Origin: Pterobdella sp. o SKG-2022
Taxonomy: Eukaryota > Annelida > Clitellata > Hirudinida > Piscicolidae
NCBI GenBank assembly: GCA_964035795.1
Contig: OZ038320.1
Location: 30,566,875-30,630,874, forward strand
Direction: 5' to 3'
DNA length: 64,000 nucleotides
The notes under the pieces were generated by a model, which searched no databases, was not told the DNA's origin, and saw only the letters and a list, made by a program, of their open reading frames with translations. Shown one piece after another: positions 39,520 to 52,600 of the stretch. How positions within the stretch are numbered: the stretch's first letter is position 1; each line of letters begins with the position of its first letter. The position numbers were made by a program, and so were the translations under genes.

Positions 39520-42305
39520 TGGTAGCATGGGTGTTTTATTACTTTTTCCATTCTATCACAACCACTCTACCTTGGTCCACATGTGATAACCCTTGGAATA
39601 CTCAGTATTGCATGTCCAGTTATCTTAACCAAACAAATTCAAGTTTATGTTCCGATAAACTGATTCCTTCAAATACTAGTTTGGCCAGTTCCATCACTAA
39701 TGTTTGGTACAATCTTTCAATCGATTGTCTCGATGTATCTAAACGAACCACTCCAACTGAAGAGTTCTGGGAGTAAGCTTTCCATTTTTGAAAAACTATT
39801 GTTTTTCAAGTTGTCATTATTTTACTATTGAAAACACTAAAATCTATACAGACGAAAAGTGCTAAAAATTTCTGAAGGATTGGAGAAACCAGGTTCTTTG
39901 AACTGGGAATTGGCTGGCTGTTTGTTACTTGCTTGGTTTCTGTGCTTTTTGTGCATTCGTAAAGGAGTCAAATGGATAGGAAAGATTGCATATGAGATTC
40001 AAACATTTTGAATTTTTCTAAATATGAACCAGATTTCGATGACTAAATGAATATGAAAGGTCATTAATTGAAGGTTTCCTGGGTGACTTCAATTGCCCCG
40101 TACATTCTTCTCATCACTCTTCTCATCAGAGGAATCACTCTACCAGGTTGCTTCATATAAATTCATCTTCCAATTTTATGCACATAAATAAACGTTTGGG
40201 TCTTAATCAGCATTGAAACAACCAGGATCTTTCGATGGAATCATATATTACCTCAAACCGGACTTTTCGAAACTTTTGAAAATCGAGGTACAATAGTTTT
40301 AATAAACTTTTTAGATGATGAAATAAATCATAAAAAGTTTCCTACTGGTTATTTTTTTCGATTAAATAAACTCAATTTTAATCTTTATTTCAACTTCGTC
40401 TAACCTTTTGGGTTGTTTCTACCTTAGAAATATCATCGAGTATTGATTATTTGGCATTTTTCATTATCGATAAGTTAATGATTAATCATATGAATTGATT
40501 CTAATCCAGGTGTGGAATGATGCTCTCACTCAGATATTTTTCTCATATAGTCTCGTATTGGGGTCACAAATAGCGTTGGGAAGCTACAACAAATACCATA
40601 ATAATGTTATGAAGTAAGTTAATGGAAATTTTTAAGTCATATGTGTCAAAGCTCAACTTTCATCAAACGAAGTTTTGTGTACTAATAAATTTTTTGGTTT
40701 AATGGTTTTTGATAAATATATTTTGAAATTTTTGTCAAATTAATTAGGCAAGGCTGTAAATTCAGCATCTTTACAAGAAGCTTAGTGAGTTGTACACTAC
40801 TGTTTCCAACGAAAAGTGTTAAAAAAACATCTGCCTATCATTTCATTTAAGTTGTTTTCAAATACTCGTATCCGAATTAACGTTGAACGTGGTACTTCTT
40901 TACACAAAAATACCAAGCTCATATTCTGGTCTGAGAAGTTTCTGGTTTTAATACTTTTTTAAAATATAATAACAATTGAAACTGAAAAATTCCATCATCA
41001 AATCAACGCAGAGATGTGATAATAATATCGGTCATCAACTCGTGCACAAGCATCTTTGTGGGCTTCGTCATTTTCTCTGTTGGGATTCATGGCTTAGGAA
41101 CAAGGGAAACTTATGGCAGACGTTGTTGATTCAGGTTGTTATAAATAATACTATAATTATACTATTTTGTATAAAGAAGCATGTTAACCTTGAAGTGATG
41201 AACCGCAATTTAGCAATAGTATCTGCAATATTTGGTCTGCAGACTTAGCGGCCCTTTTGGTGTCTCAAGATATTTTAGCAGATTTCGAAAAAATTATTTA
41301 TCACATATGATATTTAATTCTAAATTTTCGACTCCAGTCTAATTTTTGCTAGTTTTTATTCTTACGAGAGCAAACAGTTTGTTAAAAGAGGTAGCTCTCT
41401 AGCGTCCATTTTCTATCGTCCTGGTGTCTCCCAAGGTTCCGTTCTTGGTCCCATAACCTTTTTTATACATATCTAAGATCATCTAAAAAAAGCCGTTTTA
41501 GATCATCATTTTGCTGATGATATAAGTCTTTTTATTGGTGCTTTTTATCTTTCTCTTCATCCCAGTTTCACTAAGACCTTCGAATGCGTCAACAAATTCA
41601 CTATTATAATTGTTTCACTGAAATATCAGTAAAATTGAATTTCAATATAGTACTTATAATTCAATAAAAATGTTACAGAAAAAATATCACTAGTTTAAAA
41701 AATTGGGACATTTATCCATTAAACAGAACCAGGTTTAGTCTTCCTAGCTTACCCTTCTGCTATCACACAAATGCCCTTGAGTCCTCTGTGGTCCGTGCTC
41801 TTTTTTTCTACTCTCCTTATTATCGGTATTAGCGGGCAAGTAAGAGTTTAATGATTCTTGCATATTCTTCAATATTCGAAAATATGAAAAAATATATAAT
41901 TTGACATGAGCATAATCATCAAACACACGAACCGATTTTGACAGTTCTGTGGTGTTGAGGGCTTTGTCACAGCTATAGTAGACTTGTGGCCACAAAAGTT
42001 GAAAGCGAGAAAAGAATTTTTGGCTTTATGCACTTGTTCAACATTTTTCCTTATTGGTCTCTCCATGGTAACCAAGGTCAAATTATATTTTCTTCCTAAT
42101 TCATTCATAATTTTTTTAAAAATTGGTGTTAGATCCAAACCGACAAATCGTTTTTTCAAGGCTCCTATGTTTGTTAAATAAACTACAAAATATATATCAC
42201 AGGGCGGGATATATGTGTTCGAACTGTTGAATCACTTTTCAGCATCAGGAATCTTACTTACCATTGTCATTTTCTTCGAGTGTATTGCTATTTCATACGG
42301 ATATG
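39520..42305 (+). pseudogene. GABA-transporter-like SLC6 gene, truncated and disrupted
   Basis: SLC6 transporters are 12-TM Na+/Cl- coupled carriers. Exons seen: 39520-39772 (TM3: [29 protein letters not shown] loop), 39852-39984 (GLEKPGSLNWELA, TM4), 40074-40146 (TM5, LLIRGITLP), 40211-40287, 40510-40613 ([24 protein letters not shown]), 41012-41134 (INSCTSIFVGFVIFS), 41727-41839 ([20 protein letters not shown]), 41945-42076 (FCGVEGFVTAIVD) and 42203-42305 ([16 protein letters not shown]). These match GAT-type members (TTTLPW, CDNPWNT, EFWE). Lesions: TM1-2 and TM10-12 exons are not found; no GT donor after GVKWIGK (39984); a one-base shift near 41080 and a TAG at 41095 inside the TM6-7 loop (GFMA*EQGKLMADVVDS). 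All other phases agree. Either a pseudogene or an active gene with assembly errors. Confidence 0.75.
41345..41640 (+). mobile_element. LINE reverse-transcriptase fragment
   Basis: The translated stretch reads RPGVSQGSVLGPITFFIHI, a stop, then HHFADDISLFIG. These are the conserved G(V/I)PQGSVLGP and F(A/Y)DD catalytic blocks of a non-LTR retrotransposon RT (CR1/L2- or jockey-like). A stop and short length show decay. It lies in the SLC6 intron between 41134 and 41727. Confidence 0.8.
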
Positions 42306-42704
42306 GTGAGGTCTCGAATTGATTCTTCAAGTTTTTATAAAAATTTAGTTTAAAAGCGCTACCCGTAAAAATGGCATGCGTGCATGTTTTGAAATACCTT
42401 ACGAAATGGAAACTGAAGGATTTCATGAGAATATAAATGAAAACAAATAAGTACCAACAAGATAAAAGTAAATTTAGTTGTTCGGTAAGCTGAGGATGAC
42501 ATAGTAAATTTATCAAATAGTTTCGTCTCAATGAGAATCTAAATATTATTATGTTTGGGATCCACAGTGAATATCAAGTTTTGAATAAAACTATATATTC
42601 ACGCCATGTTGAAATCTTTCTAATATGAAAACGTCGATTATATAAAAATTGAAATCTTTTTAAATGAAAAACGCCAAGTTAAACATAGAATGAACAATTT
42701 TCAG

Positions 42705-42776
42705 CGGATGAAGCAGGCTTTTCGGCCTTACGTGCAGGAAGAGCCGGTCTATAGAGACGTCATAACACATCTTTAA
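42705..42776 (+). CDS. Possible terminal exon, protein unidentified
   Basis: TTTTCAG acceptor, then an open 23-codon frame ending in TAA (RMKQAFRPYVQEEPVYRDV, ITHL). The composition is coding-like in AT-rich surroundings. It may be the cytoplasmic C-terminus of the SLC6 copy to the left, but TM10-12 exons are absent from the 400 bp between, so this link is inference. Confidence 0.35.
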   Translation, partial: RMKQAFRPYVQEEPVYRDVITHL

Positions 42777-43099
42777 TGCATTCTGTTCACGTACATTATT
42801 TCCTTAAATTGTTTGCAAAGATTCAGTAAACAATTGAAGAGAATTGGTAAACGATTGAAAAGCTATTCTATGAAATATTTGACATTTATTTTTAAAATGC
42901 TTTCAGTGTATTTGAAAGCTCAATTACATATATAAATTTATTTCCAATTACTAAAATTTTTTTTGTTTGAATTTAAAATTTTGTTTTTAATTTATATCAC
43001 ATCAACTGGTTTATAGTTGTAGCTTTAAAGAATCAAAAGGTAGGAACAAAAACTTTAAATGAAAAATTGAATTTCAAATAAAGAATGATTTCAAAAAGT

Positions 43100-43215
43100 C
43101 CACTTGATAATGTGAATTTGATTCGAAACAATCTTGCTGACATTTTGTTGTATTTTGGCATGCAATATCACTCTGTGAAACCTATCAATTACACAAACGA
43201 ACCCCAACTAGTAGA
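43100..43215. repeat. Interspersed repeat, related to 23540-23735
   Basis: Shared blocks are CTGTGAAACCTATCAATTACAC / ATGTGAAATCTATAAATTGC, followed by AA.C.AACCCCA. Upstream it carries ACTTGATAATGTGAA, the motif also seen inverted at 14570. Confidence 0.4.
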
Positions 43216-43364
43216 GACCAAGAATCTACTGATTTATTAACTCACTCTCAATTTTTTTATTTAATTAATGTTTTTTGTGAATTTTTCCAAATTTTTGAAT
43301 ATTTTCACAAAACAAAAAATTTTTACCACCGGATTTTATTTGAAATTCAAAAGAAAACTTAGTA

Positions 43365-43440
43365 CATTTATTGAGCAATAATAGCTAGAGTTTTCGGTAA
43401 ACACAGCCTTGCCATAATACGTATCATGGTTAGGTTATAC
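43365..43440. repeat. Interspersed repeat, pair with 20455-20560
   Basis: It shares TACATTTATTGAGCAATA with the copy in the CLN3 intron and stays alignable for about 70 bp. Confidence 0.4.
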
Positions 43441-45968
43441 TTATCGAAAATTCTAAAGTTTCTCTTAAATCGACGTTAAAGATAGTTGATTATTGCTTAT
43501 AAGGACTTGAAATGTCTCTCAAAAGAAAATTTCAAACAGAATTTATTTGAAAAAAACTTTTATGTATCAAAGATGGGAAAAAAGAATAGCCTGAGTAAAA
43601 AAACAATATTTTAGAGCGGTTTTCTAACTCTAATCATTCAATATTTGAAACATAATTTATATATATATCACACAAAATGTGTTTTGAAATATCAAATGAA
43701 TTTAGAATACTCAGAGTTATGTGCACATGGTCGATAAATAAGACATAATCAATTCTGTCAAATACATAATACTCATTTCTTTCGTTTTATAAATTTTAAA
43801 AACTAAAAACGTTCAAATACTTCCTCTTTTCATGAATTCCGTTAATAAAGTAATAAATATTTTTTTCCAAGTTATTTACGAGCAATAGGCTGAATAATGT
43901 AGAGGATATAATTAGTTTGAAGTTACAAAGGGAATTACGTATACTGGCAACATCAACTCGTAATCTCACTTATTTATCGCTACTTTTTTAATTAAAATGT
44001 CGATGATCACATTTGCGAATGAAGAAATCATTGTTATAGTTGACCAATCATTGTTTCGTTCGATTTCATTAATTTTTTTCAATAAAAAAAAACAAATTTA
44101 TTGTTAGCTGTAGCAATATTGCTGATAGAGAATAAAAACTTTAATAAGGTAATGCATTAATCTATACTTCCATGTGCACAAAAAGTTGGGTGGAAAACAA
44201 ATAATCAACGTTTTTTCTGATTTAAACCAAGTAAAATGTTTGGGGATTGATGATGCAGGCAGTGTAGGAATGCAGAGTTTCAAGCAGAAAGAATTCTTAA
44301 TAGTATAAATTATTTATGCAGTAAAAAGATGTCAATTAAAAGCTCTTAAAAGTTTTAAAAATTTCATTAAATAAGTATTGGCATTCAAAAAATCCAACAA
44401 ACATTGTAGTTATAAAGTAACTTTCAAACGCTAAAAAAAATTTTTTGACACTTATATTAAGTCGTTTTTTGTTGACGCTTAATGAGCGTTTTGTTTTGAA
44501 TTGTAAAAATTCTTTTAGTGAGAATTCAAAAATACGCGACTTTTTGATAAAAATATTGATAGCCACATAACAATTACGCACTCCGTAAAACTTCAAATCA
44601 GCTATGATGCAGTTACTAGCCACAATCAATCAAATTTTTCGGGAGCTTTTCGATCAAAATATTTTCAGAGAGGAAATGCTTGTAGTGTGCTAGGTACACT
44701 CGCAAGTTCAAGAAAATTATGAAAATGATTTATTTGTGATTATTACAAACAATTCAAACAATTTTGTTTATTTTTAAATTTTTTAGATTAATAATTCATT
44801 ATTGCTAACCTGTTTTAATTTTAAATATTATATTTCATAATAGGATATTATACATGCAGGACATAACCAAAAAAGCTTAATGGAATCTCAAAATACCCTG
44901 AAAGATAGACTAAACCTTTAATAGCGAAAAGCTTGAACATCAGCAGCAAAGCTTATTATATAGTTATGAAAATAGACAGTTTGACCTTTTCGATGTTCTA
45001 AGTTAGTTGGTTATTTATGCGAGTTTAAGCTGGTTCAGTATCCATGGTTTCTTAAAAATCGTTAGTCTATCGATTTCATCCATAAAGAATTTGCTTATTT
45101 TTTCTTTTAGTAACTATTTTATCTGAGTATGAATTTAATTTATTTTTTATTTTAAAGTTTCTGGTTTTTCAAAATTATTCATACAAATTAGAGTTCTATT
45201 GCAAAATATTTTTAGAAAATTTTAATCATAAAAACTTTGATGTTTTCAATAGCTTTTGGCATAAAAGCATCAAAAGGCTACAAAAATTTAAATAAAGATG
45301 AATACATTACAAAAAGTTTAACTTTATTTTTGAAAATCTTATGTTTTGAACTATGATTGAATAAATCAATTATAGCCTTAAACGGAAGGTGGATGAAAAT
45401 CACTTAAAATGATTAAACTCAGAAAAACAAAACCCTATCATACAGTGAAAATAAACCAATTAAATAACAAATGAAAGAATTCAATCTATTATAAAAACAT
45501 CATTAGAAAGTTTCAATATTTAAATCAAGTAAAAGAACAGAGGGCAGCAATCAAATGTATGAGACTCAATGGAGGGTGAGGAAGAAAGCAGTCAGTAACA
45601 TTAACACTGTTGTTACTATTATGGATACTTCTGAAGAATAATAGAAATAATAACATTAATATTTTTATTATTTTCATCATTATTGTTATTATTACCAGTA
45701 TGAAGTCATATAAAAATTATCTTTGGGTTTATATGCTCAAATTATTATGTATACACAAGTGGTCTACCTGACGAGAATCTTGCGGAATTCGTTCCTGCGA
45801 AGTTGGTTGAATATGTACAATATCATTTATTTACGAAGATTCATTATTGCTTTTATATATTTTTATTCTATGTATTTATATAGAATTTATATTTCTGATA
45901 TTCTTTGGATTTGGATTTTTCCGGTTCCTGCCTCTAACGTGGTGCTAGTTCTTATAAAATTAGCTTAA

Positions 45969-46099
45969 ATGGAAACATTTACGACAGTTACAATGAACAT
46001 TTCAACTTTCAATGTAAGAGGATTGACAAATAAAAACATGGACAACATTGAAAAAATCGATAAAGATGCGTATCGAGGAATTATTAGGACTCATTGTTA
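45969..46099 (+). mobile_element. LINE endonuclease N-terminal fragment
   Basis: A short frame reads MNISTFNVRGLTNKNMDNI and stops soon after (...RGIIRTHC). The S.(L/F)NVRGL...K pattern is the opening of the APE-type endonuclease of many LINEs. No downstream RT follows, so this is a 5' fragment of ORF2. Confidence 0.5.
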
Positions 46100-46601
46100 A
46101 CTGTGATTATGTCTAAAGACGAAAATTAATTATATATCCTTTGGATCACGCTGTAAAAGACTTTTAACATAGAAAACTTCTTTAACGAGTAATTTTTAGT
46201 TTTTTCGTGTTTAGTAACCTTTATTGGAAATTCTATAAGCAAATTAACAAAAAAAAGATAAATGATTAAAATTACTTTTAGTAGTACGTCCTCCTTCTGA
46301 AATTTAATATATGTTTGAGCAAATTTTGAATAAAATTTAATATAAAAGTTTATTTCAAAAGTTTTATAGTTGCTGAAAGTCATTTGAGAAAGAACATTAT
46401 CAGTTTTGTCATCATTATCCCCAGGACTAAAGCTGAGTTATTTTTTTTTGCATGTTTATCATCAGCAAAACCATACTCATTATTCTCAAAAGGTTCATTG
46501 AAAAACTCTGTAAATGACTTTTTCTCAACATTCAATCATTTTTAATATACACTCCATTAAATTTCATCAAGGCTTTATGATGAATCAAATATAACACTCA
46601 C

Positions 46602-49600
46602 CGTCGCAATCAGGCATGTAATGGTTCACATCTTTTCCATAGAAGCGTTTTCTTGAAGTTGCTATGTAGCATCGTGAACCCTGAAGAAGTTTGAGATGTT
46701 GAAGGCTTGTGTGGTGTGTGTGTGTGGTCCTATATGTAGGTTCTTTTCATGCTGTTGTTTTCTAATGTTTGTTTTTTAAGAATAACTATCGAAAAAAATG
46801 CAATTTAAGGAATAAAACATCGTCTAAATAAAATAATGAGCAAATTCTAGTAAAAACGAAATTAAGTAACAATAATGCTCAACACTATTGTAAGCATAAT
46901 TATATTCAGAGGATCATTAGAAAGTCGATATAAGATACACATTACAACAAACGGCATCACGAACCGGGGCATCATTTGGGCTGAAGTCAAGACCATACTT
47001 ACATCTGTCCATCTTCAGACACTGCTTCTGGCAGTCTTCTAAAGTGTTTTCAGACACCAAGGTGCCTTGTGCTGTGAGCTCGTTGGTCCATTTTTGCCAG
47101 GTACATTTTAATTCTATGTTGTAAGTTGGGTTTGTAGTTGGTGGTATGGATGAATAAATTTATTAGCAAAAGTGTTATAATATAATTTTCAGCTTCATAA
47201 TAAATGTGATGAGCACTATAAAGTTGCTTCATCAGAGCTAAAAAGGTGACCATGATTTGACATATTTACAGTTGACTCAAAAATTTGGATTATCAGCATA
47301 GTTTTAACAGAAAAATTTGTACATTGACCTACCTCCTCCTCCTCCTCCTCCACTCCCAGATGATGTTGTAGGGAACAGTGTGGTTCCTGTTTGGTTTTGG
47401 AAGTTTTTATCTGTCTTTTTGTATGATTGTAGAATTAGGGTTGTTTTTTGTTAATTGTGACAGATTGACTGTTGTAATTTGCTTTTTAATCAGGGCTGAC
47501 AACAATTGGTCTAAATTATTGCTACTACTTAAATTTTAAATTTTGATCTAAGAAAATTTTTTTTAACTTCATGAGACGTTTAGGCAACCTAAAGTTCAAG
47601 TCGAAACTATCGGTTTTCGTTCATCTTTTCTACACTTTGGCAGTTTTTCTTCCAATATTCGACAAAGATTATCTACCAAGCCAACAATAAAAAAAGACCA
47701 CTCTTTCGATACTTGATACCGTAGTCTAATGTTTTTCAGGTTTTATTCAAAAAAACAGCTGTTAACACTGGTCTTAAATGAGATTCAGTTCAATTTTGCA
47801 TAATTTTATAACTTTTAAATGCAATTTTTCATAGTTTTATATTGTTGTATATCTTTTTCGTTAATGAAATTTTATCTATGTTGATTTTTAAGCACACTTC
47901 TGCTTATTAGAATGCTTCTATATGATTCATGGTCTAAAAAAATTTTTATGTTTTGAATGGCATTGCTCACTTGTGTTTTCTAATATAAAATGAAGTAGAA
48001 TTATTGTTATTTTTGAAACCACTCACAACAACAAGGCGACTAAAATCAAGTCGGGAAAGCATGTATGTTATTTAAATTCTATTGAAAAATAATTTCTATG
48101 TTAGAATTCTATTACAAAGAAGGTAAAAATAAAACCATTAGAAGTTTATTATATTTCAATAGAAGGTAGTTACTATCTGTTTGTATTATTCCTCTATTCG
48201 TTAATACAATATTTTCACTTTACTATGCATTTGTTGTCATTTCTCATATATAAATATATTTTAATGTAATAAAATAATTTTTTTTTATATTTTTAAGAAA
48301 AATAGTGTCTTATGAATGCAAATAACGGGCTCAACTCAGAGAATAATTAGTTTTTAAACCATTCTTATTCAACCCATGCAGAGATTATATAGCTGTAAAT
48401 GTTCTTGTGACTCGGTGGTTGACAGCAGTCATCTAATCTTGTAACACAAACTTCTTACGTTGTAAATGGAAAATTCATATGTCATCCTGGTTATATCAGA
48501 AAGGCAACCTTCATAAAAGTTGCTGAATTAGATGCAGCTCAAAGTGAATGAAAGAAAAAAATATCTCCGTTTCTAATCGCCAAAAACTGAAGGTTTTAAA
48601 AATAATTCTATTATAAAAAAGACTAGAAATTTTTGTAAGCATGATTTTATCATAATTCATTAGTAAAGTTATTTTTTAATTGTTCAGGTATATACAGAGA
48701 TAATCATAGATAGTCAAGTAGAGATCAGAGAGAAAAATTCAAGTAAAAAAAGAAAAAAGAACATAAATGTTTTATATTTAAAAATGTAAAACAGCCTTTA
48801 TACAGCATTTTCAAAGTTCAGCTCAAATTCTCTTTACAAGTTTAATCTTACTGTTGGCTCAACACGGAATAGAACCCGGGAGCTAAAGCACTCAAAATAA
48901 ATGCTTTAAACTTAGATTGTATAATTAAAATTAACTTAAAGATGATTAAAAAATTGTAATTTATACACATTGCTTAAGTAAAGCACGCAGTAGTTATATT
49001 ACTTAAAAATAATAAGAATTATGAGTTTTATAAGATTATATATATTACTCACCTGAAAACAGTCATGAGTTTTATATAAATCTTTTTGAGTAACATATAT
49101 ATTATATAGGAAAAAGCATTTTAATTAAAATATAAATAAATATATTTTCACCATAATAATTTCGAAAATTAATGAGTTAAGACGCAATTTTACATTAAGT
49201 TTATTTTAGATCTTTTACATAGGTGTATATACATATATATGTAATAAAAAAAGTTTTTTACAAAAATGAATAATTTTAAAAGAATTTAAGAATATTTAAT
49301 TAAGTTCAACTTTTAATCCCAAAGAAGTTTGAAGAAAATACGTTTCTAGTGGTCCATAAAATGAAACTTTATTATTAACATTATTAAATGAATTGTCGGC
49401 CCTTTTAGCTCAATGGTTGAGCATTAGACTAATTTTCTAAAGTTACCTGGTTCAATCCCGCGTGGGCCGACAATTAGCACCTGTTCTACAGTGTGTTTTC
49501 GCTACATTAAATTTGTAGCAAACGCTTTGATCTATAAGGAAAAGCGCTTTATAAATACCGCATTACAATATAATACATTACAATCTTCAAATACGGCAAA

Positions 49601-52600
49601 TACAAAGTTGTTATACACAGAAATAATAGTTATCAACAAATCTATAACGTCTACAGAGCCGATATTGAAGCCTTAGGCTCAAGATCTGAATGTGCCCATT
49701 TAGGTTCTGGACCGGCTGATTTATAATTGTTGCACACACCAGTATAACCTTTTTCATAAATAAAAATAGCCCTTAATAGCAGCTTGTTGATAATTACATA
49801 AATTCACATAGAATAATATTTGTTTCAGATCAATTTAAATGTTTTCAGTGCCAAATAATTAATTTTCGTACATCAAAACCATACAAACCTGGGCACGTGA
49901 AAAGAAAATGAGACACCCCTTCAGCGTAAGCAGCGATGTTGTTGGTAGAGAACCAGCATTTATACCTCACGTTTTCGGGGTCCCAGTCGAAGCCAAACTT
50001 GCAATTGTTTTCTTTCATACAAGCCTCACGACACTCCTGGTATAATGATGGTGGGATGATGTTATGGAAGGGACGATGGTTTTAATAGAACTGATTAGTG
50101 TACTTTACGGCTGTTATAACTTGCAGATGAGTACATTTATGAGAAATAATTTTGTAGGTTGAGTTATAATGGAATTAATGATTATAATTTCAAGGAATGT
50201 AAAAGGTAGGAGTGAGTTTAATTGTTAAGGAAGTTAAAATAATGAGTATAATTTGAATTTCTAAAAAAAATTTTTTTTAAATGTGCTTTCAAAAAAAATT
50301 TTGAGCTTTTTCAAACAATTTGATTTTTGTTACAAAACTTTTTGCTAAGTAACATTTTCAACTGTATACTTGAAAATGTTACTTAGCTAACGGAAAGCTT
50401 TTTTTTTGATAAAATTTATTTGTGTTCTCAAATATACTAGTTTGATTGTGGCAAGTGTAAATCATTGATTTGATTTCTTTTAAACTGCAAATATTAATGA
50501 ATAACTGTTGAAACGATGGAAAATAGTTGCTTCATTACAAAACTAAAATTGTATACAAAAATCTATTTTTAAAAATAAAACAAACAAGTCCATTTTGAAA
50601 AAGAACAATTATATAACTACACATACTGCTAACTTAAAAATATAAATACAAAATTATTGAAACAACTTGAAAAATCTTTTTGGAAAATCTTTATATATTC
50701 ATTTTTGTAGAACTTATAGAGCGAGTAAAGAATAGAAATCATTTGAAAGCCTATTTATAGCCACATACAAATCTTTGTATTTTTTGTACACATCTACTTA
50801 CATTTTTGTACAAAGCACTATCCTAAAACTTTTATTTGGTTTATAAGAGCTCTGATGAACTTGTTCGTTGAAAGGGCGGTGAGAATTTTAATAACTAACA
50901 ACTATATACTAGCCTAAACTTGTTTCCGATTTGAGCAAAAATGCCAAAAATAATTAAAACATAATATATAGAGCTAGTTTATTATAAATAAACCAAAAAG
51001 CACATTGAGCTTACCAATAACACTGAGATGTAAAAAAGACCTAGCTATTTCTATTACAGTTAAATTGAATAATGCAGCTGAACTATCTCAATATAGTTGT
51101 CTAGTGGAGCTGTACTTTTGCCATGTAGAGCTTGAAGCGTTTGTCTATGGGCTAATACTTTGATGGTGTTTTTCAAGCGTTTGATATACATTTGTTTTGA
51201 AAATATTTTGGAGACAAAACTGTATTCCGATGTTTTTAGAAATTTTTAACAACATTGAAGTATTTAAAATCTGAGTCTTCAAATGAATTTCACTTTTATT
51301 TTCATGAAAGCAAAACTCAAGTTTCTAAATTTTTTTATCCACCAAAGAGAACATACAACTAAAGAACAAGCCGAGATTCTGCCTGAATCAAAACGAGAAT
51401 TGCATAGTAACTTCGTTAAAAAACACTTATGAGCTTTTCAAAATAATCTCAACATTATAGTAGCTCTAAAAGATGGAGCATACTCATGACCATCAAAAGT
51501 TATACAAGGAAGTTGCTTCATAAAGTTACCATGGGTATAAAACCATAAAATCAACTTCGTGTTGATGGTATAGCACCGTTTTTAACAAACTCTGAGCGCA
51601 TAAAATTTGTATACCAAAGTCTGTGGCTTGAAGAAACGAAAAAAAATAAGAGAGAGTTTGGTTAGAATAATGTTTTTTTCGATAGATTTTGTATCACTCA
51701 TTAGAACAAACTTTGTTAGGAGTGACTACCAGATGCGGGAGCTTTAATGGTGTAGGTTATTATAATAGTGGAGAATTAATTTTTTATGAAATATTTTTGT
51801 TGGATAAAGCTCATAAGACGTTTATTGAAAAGTTTCGAGATTAATATTTGCTCATAATCTTTTCTTCAAAAATATTTCCATTAAGATTACTTCTTGTCAT
51901 TTTGACAACGTATTGCTTTGAAAGGCTGATTTTTATTTATTGGGTTCTAATCTAAAAATGTATGTACATCAGTGTGTGAAGCAAATAATTCATGAAAACG
52001 TAGTTTTTCATAGGCAAGAAAAATTTAACTTAATGAGTAGCTTTTATTAAAAATATTTTAATTTGAATTTACAGTTATACTAAAGCGTTTTAGATGTATT
52101 ATAGTCCACGGATTGTTATGACTGAAAAAGCCGAACAACAATGTAGTCTTAAAAAGAAGTTTAGCGCCCATAAAATGATTATGAGATTTTATTCTCTAAC
52201 ACGCAGTTTGTTTTAATAACTTTTTAATGATAGGTCCCTATACTTCGTTGAATCTCAAAGATTGAAATTCTAGTGCTATGTATCTCAAATGATAAAATCT
52301 TCAGACAAAATTTAAACGCTCATATTTATGGCTCTTTGATTGAAAAAAAATTTCATAGTAGCAAGCTAAGGTAAAAACATACCATTATAGTGTCATACGA
52401 TTTTCCTTCTCCTCCGCGTGTGTTAGTGTTGATCTTTTCAAACCAGGTACAAGGCCCCATGTATTCAGAAGAAAAGTAAGGGTCTGGTGCTTTTGTGGAT
52501 TGTGTGTTTGTTAAAAAATAAACACAGGTTCATAGAATTTATTATTATTATTAAGCGTGAAGTTTTTTGACAATTATGTATCACCAAGTTTTTGTTATAT

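Larger units (their letters stand above)
42777..45968. other. Repeat-bearing intergenic sequence
   Basis: It contains copies of two dispersed repeats (about 43100-43215, related to 23540-23735; 43365-43440, related to 20455-20560). I see no gene otherwise. The 3' exons of the minus-strand secreted protein should be within this stretch or further left but were not recognised. Confidence 0.4.

Noticed and set aside
45723..45968. 81-codon plus-strand frame with hydrophobic stretches (LTRILRNSFLRSWLNM)
   Set aside because: It lies directly upstream of a LINE endonuclease start and has no other support; probably 5' UTR of that element or chance.
49399..49475. tRNA-Ile-like gene
   Set aside because: The A/B box spacing is off, four extra bases lie between acceptor and D-arm, and the T-stem does not pair well. 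It continues into a repeat body shared elsewhere, so it is the head of a SINE.
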